The translations under genes were made by a program, and so were the position numbers. This document shows positions 58,252-64,000 of a DNA stretch of 64,000 nucleotides, piece after piece; the stretch's first letter is position 1, and every line of letters begins with the position of its first letter. The notes under the pieces are model-generated. The model made no database searches, had not been told where the DNA came from, and worked only from the letters and a program-made list of their open reading frames with translations. The stretch spans positions 6,262,001 through 6,326,000 of the forward strand of contig OZ316892.1 in the NCBI GenBank assembly GCA_973895155.1, read 5' to 3'. The DNA is from Marsupella aquatica. Lineage: Eukaryota; Marchantiophyta.

Positions 58252-59331
58252 ATGTCGGCAGCTGATGAATCCGGAGGTGGTGATGGAGCTCATGACACCA
58301 AGCTCGCTGGCGATGATCCCATCGTGCCGATTTTGGAAATTCCTCCTAACGAAGACCTTGGTCTCTCCACTGCAACGGTGGCCGCAGTCGAAGCCGCAGC
58401 GATGGAGGAGCAAGAGGAAGCTCTGGACCACATGGGAGCGGCAGCGGTGGCATCGTTGGACGAAATCAACTCTGTCATTGACTTGCAAGCTCCAGAGCTC
58501 ATTGAAACTACGACAGTGGTGACAACAACGACGACGACCATCACAGAAACCGAAACCATTTCATTGCTGGTCCCGGATATTCCGATGGAGCCGACGTTGG
58601 AGGAGACTACAACTTTGGGGAAGAGGGAGAAACCTGAAGAAGAGGGTTTAGGGTTTAATGGAGAAGGGGCTGTAGAAGGAGAATCGGTCCCGCCAACGAA
58701 GAAGGCGAAGGGGGCCACGAACGGAGAGCCAGAATTAGGGGTTGCGGCGGATGCTGGTGCGGCTGCAGGAATGGAAGAAGAAGGGGAGAAGAATGGTGTT
58801 GTGGAGAAAATCATCGAACCTGTGAAGCTCGGTCCTAAGACTTTTAGCTCGGGTGTGGAGATGTTTACGTATTTTTACGATCTCCTTCATGCGTGGGTGT
58901 CAAATGTGGATGTGAACAAATACGAGTTTCTCGTTTTGTTGGATTTGATCAAGAAAGGGCACCGAGATGCTGAGGCTAAAATTGGGTCAGGGATTCAGTC
59001 TTTTCAGATTCGGTTCCATCCCGGATGGCACAGTAGATGTTATTATCTGATCAGGACAGATGGGAGTGTAGACGATTTTAGTTATCGTAAATGTGTCGAT
59101 AAAATCATGCCATTGCCTGAGAATTTGTTCTCTCCCAGTGGGGATCTTCTCGTAGACCAGCTGCTCGGGCCAGGGGAGGATGCTAATAAGTGGTCAAAGA
59201 AAAACAAAGGGAAAGACAATTTTGGTGATGGCTGGAGATCTAACCATGGGGGTCAGAGCAACAGGGGAGGAGGACGTGGTGGACGAGGGGGTAGGCGAGG
59301 TGGTGGTCGGGGTGGGGGTTGGAGCCGTTGA
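58252..59331 (+). CDS. EMB514: EMB514/DOMINO1-like protein (DUF3223/DCL domain, RGG tail)
   Basis: Single-exon gene, 359 residues, from ATG at 58,252 (a preceding in-frame TTG is not used) to the TGA at 59,329-59,331. In Arabidopsis, EMB514/DOMINO1 is a small nuclear/nucleolar protein needed for embryo development, and related DCL proteins act in plastid rRNA maturation. Residues 1-185 are acidic, Ala/Glu/Thr-rich and probably disordered, with a Thr run (TTTTTTITETET) and a basic PPTKKAKG stretch near 146-153 that may be a nuclear signal. The DUF3223 domain covers about 190-305 (LGPKTFSSGVEMFTYFYDLL, NKYEFLVLLDLIKKGH, SFQIRFHPGWHSRCYYLIR, DDFSYRKCVDKIMPLPEN). The C terminus is an RGG-rich tail (RGGGRGGRGGRRGG), as in Arabidopsis EMB514. 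It is longer than the Arabidopsis protein because of the N-terminal half. No transit peptide is evident. Confidence 0.93.
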   Translation: MSAADESGGGDGAHDTKLAGDDPIVPILEIPPNEDLGLSTATVAAVEAAAMEEQEEALDHMGAAAVASLDEINSVIDLQAPELIETTTVVTTTTTTITETETISLLVPDIPMEPTLEETTTLGKREKPEEEGLGFNGEGAVEGESVPPTKKAKGATNGEPELGVAADAGAAAGMEEEGEKNGVVEKIIEPVKLGPKTFSSGVEMFTYFYDLLHAWVSNVDVNKYEFLVLLDLIKKGHRDAEAKIGSGIQSFQIRFHPGWHSRCYYLIRTDGSVDDFSYRKCVDKIMPLPENLFSPSGDLLVDQLLGPGEDANKWSKKNKGKDNFGDGWRSNHGGQSNRGGGRGGRGGRRGGGRGGGWSR

Positions 59332-59842
59332 TAAGTAATGTTTGGAGCTGATACCCCTGTCTTAGGCTTTAGGGTTTTGCAGTCTGAGTTTCGCAAAGTG
59401 CGGCTCTCAATTGCACTTTTTTGTAGAATTGGAGAAGAGAGATGTTGATCGGACTGCGTAGTCATTGACAATGATAGACTTTCGAACGTTTGGTGAAGCA
59501 GAGATACTTCAAGGACGGTATAGTTGTCGAAATAAATTGTAGTAAACTTTCTGAGAATTTGCGAACAGAGATGCTAAAGGGGATGGTACAGTTGTTGAGG
59601 ATGATATACTTGTGGACAATTCGGAAAGAGATGGGTAAAGGACGGAATAGTTGTTAAGCTGATAGAGAGATTTCACCAGGCGATCCAAAGCACTCCCGTT
59701 GCTGGGAGCAACTGATGGCAATTTTGTCGAAACTGATAACATGTTTCGGGATAGATGTGATATATATATGACTGATTTTGCGTTTTACTGACTGAAAACG
59801 TTTTTGTTCTGCTGCCTCGCCGCACCGTACTAAGAAAGATTA
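59332..59842 (+). other. 3' UTR of the EMB514-like gene and spacer
   Basis: Transcribed tail expected. The phrases GTATAGTTGTCGA / GGTACAGTTGTTGAGG / GGAATAGTTGTTAAG recur at about 59,517, 59,584 and 59,643, a weak short-period duplication. Confidence 0.4.
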
Positions 59843-59844
59843 TG

Positions 59845-60802
59845 GATTCGTGGATGTATGTCATTCTATCATTTGTCAAACGAGCGCGAGAAAGGGATTG
59901 CAGCTAAATTAGAAAAAATAAAACCTTAAGAGGCGAGAAAGGGATTGCAGCTAAGATAAACGAACCTTGACAGAGATCAAAGTTTGATACAGAGGGAGCT
60001 CTGTACTGACATTGCTATATGGCGAACACCTTCTACCTTATTTTGTCTTATTAGAAATATGAGTTCTGAATTTTCTTTTAAATCTGGCCTAGTGTATCAT
60101 TTTTGTATTGGTTTGAGTTTAACAAATTATCTAACCCCTCTAGGATTTCATTTCATTTGATATGTTTTATTGTGATAGCTTATCATGTATTTGATGAGAT
60201 TTTTTTCTGCCATTGATTCTCTATTGCACGAGATGGTCAGACTCACCAGGATGCACCCAATACAAAAACCAGAGATGCCCTTTAGGTTATATGTCCATTG
60301 GTGAAAAACTTTTCAACCCTTATGGTTTAGAGGCTAACAGGTGTCACCTAAATAGTAAATCTTTCAATAGGGCCTAAAAGTAGAGTACAAAGCTAGAGTA
60401 TAAAGCTAACATACTTTTCTGTCAACCACAAAATACTATACCTCTAAGTTACATTGACTTATAAGTTATGTACTTGTTTTTCACCTAAAAAGTACGGTAG
60501 TTTATTCACTTTAAAGGTGTGCATTTTTATTCTATTTATTTATTTGATTCCCTCTTTTAATGCATTTGAATACTATGCTATAATTGCTATTTGATAAACT
60601 ATTTAAATTAATTGATAGTTTACATAGGATACAATTGACATTATTGTCAATAAGTTAAAATAGCTGTGTCTTAGAACGAACATGCTATATGAAGAACGAA
60701 CATGAATTCGTGGATGTTTGTCACTCTATCATTTGTCAAACGAGCTCGAGAAAAGGGATTGTAGCTAACATAAACAGACGTTGACAGAGTTCAAAGAATG
60801 AC
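59845..60802 (+). repeat. Direct repeat of about 95 bp, 860 bp apart
   Basis: ATTCGTGGATGT-TGTCA-TC, TATCATTTGTCAAACGAGC and GAGAAA-GGGATTG-AGCTAA occur at 59,845-59,907 and again at 60,704-60,770. After the first copy its last 25 bp are duplicated once more at 59,932-59,957. The intervening 60,000-60,690 is strongly AT-rich with no gene. Confidence 0.75.
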
Positions 60803-61002
60803 TCCCGGATGAGGGGGCTTGTGTTCCATTTCTGTATAGTTCATCTTCTATCTCTTGTTCTCTCTCTGTCTCCTTTGTCTTTGTCTCAGGGTGACTTAAC
60901 ATGAGGATGGCCCCAAGGCCACACCTAACGGAGGGTCATCCTTTTCTTTACAAACTTCAGAAGCTGATTCAGTACAGATCTCAAATGGATCATTATCAAT
61001 GT

Positions 61003-61214
61003 CACTATTAAGATTGGGCCCAACAACTAGTGGAAAGAAAAATGGTCCTAGCAACATAAAGAAACCATCCAACGAGATGGTCTAAAACATTGAGAGAAGT
61101 GGCCCTGTCACTCTTAAGGTTGGGCCCAACAACTAGTGGAAAGAAAAATGGTCCTAGCAACATAAAGAAACCATCTAAGGAGATGGTCTAAAACATTGAG
61201 AGAAGTGGCCCTGC
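61003..61214. repeat. 106-bp tandem duplication
   Basis: Two adjacent units start at 61,003 and 61,109, sharing TTGGGCCCAACAACTAGTGG, AAAGAAAAATGGTCCTAGCA and GAGATGGTCTAAAACATTGA with very few differences, so it is recent. Confidence 0.92.
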
Positions 61215-61232
61215 CACATTGGGTAGGTAACC

Positions 61233-61720
61233 ACTCAATATTACTAACATGTCTCCCAAACAAAATCAATTATTAACCTGCCACCCATTTTGTATTTGGG
61301 TTAAGCCACCCATTTTGTATTTGGGTTAGTATTAACTCATATACGGTTTCCCATTGCGATGTGGCAAGTTGCTACTGTCTAGCCTCTACCCTCTCCAACC
61401 CCCCTCGGTCTCCCTTCCTTGCTGCGTTCTCCTGACTAAAAATGAGGGCCAAAAGTGTCCACTTTTTGTGAGGAGAGTGGGGCACAAAACAACTTATTTT
61501 CACCCCTCCCAGACCCATGACTGTGCCCTGCAATGGGGAAGGGGGCCCAAGGGAGGTCGCAATGGGCTGAGACTAGTCAGTAGTGACTTGTCACATGGCA
61601 ACATGATCATGTGTACAAGTTAATACTAACCCGCATACAAGTGGAGGGCAGGTTGATAATTAATTTTGTTGGGGGACAAATGAATAATATTGGGTAATTT
61701 GGAGGACAGGTTAGTAAAAT
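61233..61720. mobile_element. Foldback MITE with inverted arms of about 90-110 bp
   Basis: The left arm (61,233-61,345: ACTCAATATTACTAACATGT, AACCTGCCACCC, GGGTTAGTATTAACT) matches the reverse complement of the right arm (about 61,612-61,700) at most positions. The loop (61,346-61,610) is unique. The frame at 61,354-61,623 is in the loop and lacks recognisable features. Related end sequence is present near 26,010. Confidence 0.75.
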
Positions 61721-61789
61721 ATTAGTACACTAGTAACTTCATACCATTAGGCATAGTTTGGGCAGGCCTTATTCAAGGTATTTGATTTC

Positions 61790-62137
61790 ATATTTGTTGA
61801 GCATAGACAACAATCATAACAACAAGCCCATGAACCACCTAATGTACAAGTATCGACAATGAGAGATACGTGGTTCACCTCAACATGAGATTACGTCCAC
61901 GGGAACACACAACAACTTTACTGTACTCTAGGCCAACCGGCCATACCAAGCATCCATAACACAAGCTTTCCTTACTTCTCAACTGGCTCCGTTACAATGA
62001 GCCTGAGTTCCTCCTATCCAAACAAACACAGCTGGGGGTGGTGTGTGCACAACATGACTAACCTAACCTAGTTTGCGACTAAGGTTAGCCCTAATTGCGG
62101 TACAGTCGTAACTCTGACCTAAGAGTAAATCCTAACA
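61790..62137 (-). mobile_element. LTR fragment, inverted relative of 55,882-56,290
   Basis: Read on the minus strand it begins TGTTAGGATTTACTC and carries the same blocks as the 55.9-kb copy, diverged by substitutions and small indels. No internal retrotransposon coding region is adjacent, so it is a solo LTR or fragment. Confidence 0.65.
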
Positions 62138-62254
62138 ATATCATCATGCAAAGTTTGGGCAACGAGCGAGCATAAATGACTTTCGAGATACCCATCCCCC
62201 CAAATGGAAGAGTGTCGTGCAACCGATCCACAGGCGCATGGCACCATTTTTTTA

Positions 62255-62390
62255 GTGACTAAAATTTGCCAAATTCCACCTCCCCAAATTTTTTTGCCAC
62301 TTTTGGCTAAAATTTGCTACTATTTCTTTGTCTCAATAGCCAGTTTTCCACCTAATCATAGGCCCCATTAGCCAGAATGTAACCGTCAAG
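62255..62390 (-). mobile_element. Terminal fragment of the TTCTGGCTAATGG dispersed repeat
   Basis: The minus-strand reading starts TTACATTCTGGCTAATGGGG and continues through AGGTGGAAAACTGGCTATTG and GGTGGAATTTGGCAAATTTT, the same order as at 29.87 and 33.37 kb. Confidence 0.7.
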
Positions 62391-63534
62391 GGAGATCTTA
62401 CACTCATGATAATTAACTGAATAATGAATAGTTTGAGCATCTTCTCCTTCCCACACCATACATTAGCCACCATGGCAAAAAGTAAATCATCTTTTAAATA
62501 CATTGCCACTAACGATGGTTGAATTTGCAATATTACCACCTTTTCTTTTGTAGCTACAAAATTGTCAATGTTGGTTTCTGAAAACACTAAGCCCTGGAGA
62601 TATATGCTTGATGGGCCCCCTGGTGAACCTTTTTTACCTGATGGGCCCCTAGGTAACTTTTTTTTACCAAGTAGGACCCCTCTTAATGACCAGTACACCT
62701 GTTCTTGTGTGGTGCCTACACCTGTCCTTGTGTGGTGCCTACTATGTATGGTGACTCCAAGCAAACTGTACAGTTGAACCGTGCGGTCAACCTTGCATGG
62801 TCGACCGAGAAACCACGGAGATGATTCGGGAGAAACTGCGAAAAGCGACTGCCGCTGTCAAAACTACGATTCGAAGACAATATGCATTATGTCTTCGGAT
62901 TCACTGGGTTAATGCCTAAAGACACAATGGATTATGTCTTCGGGTTCAAATTTTTACCGTATCGTGGGGTAGTTATTAGGTATGTTTTTCATGTTGCGCA
63001 CATGGGTTTTTCACGATGTTTTCATGCACGATTGTCAGCGTCAATGTGGGGTCCCTCCAAATGTCCACAAAGAATATTCAAGTTCAATGTTCATAATTTG
63101 CTTACTACCGCCACAACAAAAATTGGCAAATGATTGACAATTGCACTCAAAAAATGGTAATATTTCCATGTGCAATGCATACAAACAATTTCAAAAGAAG
63201 ACAGACCCAAAAATGTAGGGGTACACCCTAAACCCTAAACCTTGAAACACGGGACTCTTTATCTCGTAAGCCCTGGTTACTTTGGTGAACTTGTTATTCA
63301 TATACTAAATTATGATATTTTTATATAAATAAAAAAACATTTGAAATATTGTCAAAGTAAAACATGACAAAATACTTCAAAGCTGAAATATAGTACTTAA
63401 AAAAAAACGCCAGCGCACAAGCCACAAGGCATATCTGTGCAGCCGCACAAGATCCAGCATTAAAATTCTGGCAGGCAGTCACACCTTTAGCCAGTTGGTA
63501 CTGATCGACTCGACTCAAGATACGGCATTAAATT
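62391..63534. other. Spacer with short duplications and a telobox
   Basis: GTGTGGTGCCTACACCTGT is duplicated at 62,706-62,745, and TATGTCTTCGG-TTCA is repeated at about 62,888 and 62,933. ACCCTAAACCCTAAACC at 63,226-63,242 is an Arabidopsis-type telobox. No gene is supported. Confidence 0.4.
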
Positions 63535-63807
63535 ATGGCAAGCAGTCACAGCAGTCACAGTCATCTCCAGCCAGTTCGCGCTGAATCGCTGATCGAGTCG
63601 ACTGAAATACAGTATTTGATTGACGCCTACCCACCTGCAGATCACAACAGAATCTCAGAGCGTTTCCAACTTTCCATTGCACTGGACAGCGAGACGCAGA
63701 AAATCGGTGGCAGAGCAGAAAGCGAAGTACCGAGTACCACTGTACTCGGATTGCAGCATGGCCCTCGGGAAGAACTTCTAATTGCCAAAAGAGAAGCGAA
63801 GGAGTGA
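63535..63807 (+). CDS. Possible short gene or first exon of a gene leaving the window
   Basis: An ATG-initiated frame of 90 codons starts MASSHSSHSHLQPVRAESLI and ends at a stop at 63,805-63,807. Composition is hydrophilic and plausible for a plant protein, but I recognise no domain. The downstream 63,830-63,915 segment is CG-richer with a CGTCAG|GTAGAAAG donor-like site, suggesting the 5' end of a transcript running off the right edge. In that case this frame could be an upstream ORF. Low confidence. Confidence 0.25.
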   Translation: MASSHSSHSHLQPVRAESLIESTEIQYLIDAYPPADHNRISERFQLSIALDSETQKIGGRAESEVPSTTVLGLQHGPREELLIAKREAKE

Positions 63808-64000
63808 GAGAAGAGGGAGAAGAAAGAGCAATGCGTGAGATCTTGCGATGTACGCGACGACGATTTCGCCCTGAAGAAGCAGCAGCTGTCGCGCCGTTGC
63901 CTTGTCGTCAGGTAGAAAGCGGTCTACAATTGGTTCGATTGATTGATTGATTCAATCTCAATTTGGTTTTCGTAAGAAACGTCCGTCCAGCATCTCTTTG

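Overview
The window is nuclear DNA from a land plant. Its genes are split by many short GT-AG introns, it carries Arabidopsis-type telobox motifs (AAACCCTAA), and its four best-recognised genes are plant-type. These are a TFIIIC B-block subunit, a chloroplast phytol kinase (VTE5), an ASHR3-type SET-domain protein and an EMB514/DOMINO1 protein. The remaining reverse transcriptase resembles the lineage I associate with mosses and other non-seed plants, and the ASHR3-like protein is far longer than the Arabidopsis one. A bryophyte or another non-seed plant is therefore my best guess, but nothing here names the species.

Layout. At 1-278 there is the 3' end of an unrecognised plus-strand gene. From 1.0 to 11.2 kb there is repeat-rich spacer: a TIR element at 1.03-1.81 kb, a GC-richer minisatellite at 5.3-6.06 kb, and a cluster of related repeats at 6.3-8.7 kb. 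At 11.2-21.4 kb (minus) lies an intact 17-exon TFIIIC largest-subunit gene whose reconstructed exons total 6138 nt, in frame throughout. A GA/CT-rich shared promoter region follows (21.4-22.8 kb), then a divergent plus-strand gene for a DUF7804-type protein of unknown function (last exon to 24,866). From 25 to 29.9 kb there are degenerate repeats. At 30.1-33.0 kb (minus) is a complete six-exon phytol kinase gene with a predicted plastid transit peptide. At 35.5-39.06 kb (minus) is a decayed non-LTR-type reverse transcriptase, interrupted by a roughly 1.08-kb insertion with LTR-like ends.

At 41.3-49.7 kb (plus) lies a large ASHR3-like histone methyltransferase gene: PHD, extended PHD, AWS, SET, post-SET, a Tudor-like domain, a Ser/Arg-rich repeat exon and an unrecognised C-terminal domain. 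At 52.6-54.9 kb there is a possible CACTA-like nonautonomous transposon. At 55.0-56.3 kb there are gag and LTR relics, and at 56.95-57.79 kb a dispersed repeat that sits about 470 bp upstream of the EMB514-like gene (58,252-59,331, plus). From 59.3 kb to the end there are tandem duplications, a foldback MITE, an LTR fragment and possibly the first exon of a gene leaving the window.

The genes do not form a pathway. They are unrelated housekeeping genes: Pol III transcription, tocopherol and phytol salvage, chromatin marking, and nucleolar/embryo development. I saw no CRISPR array, operon or rRNA. I could not run a tRNA scan. The least explained protein feature is the C-terminal half of the ASHR3-like protein.
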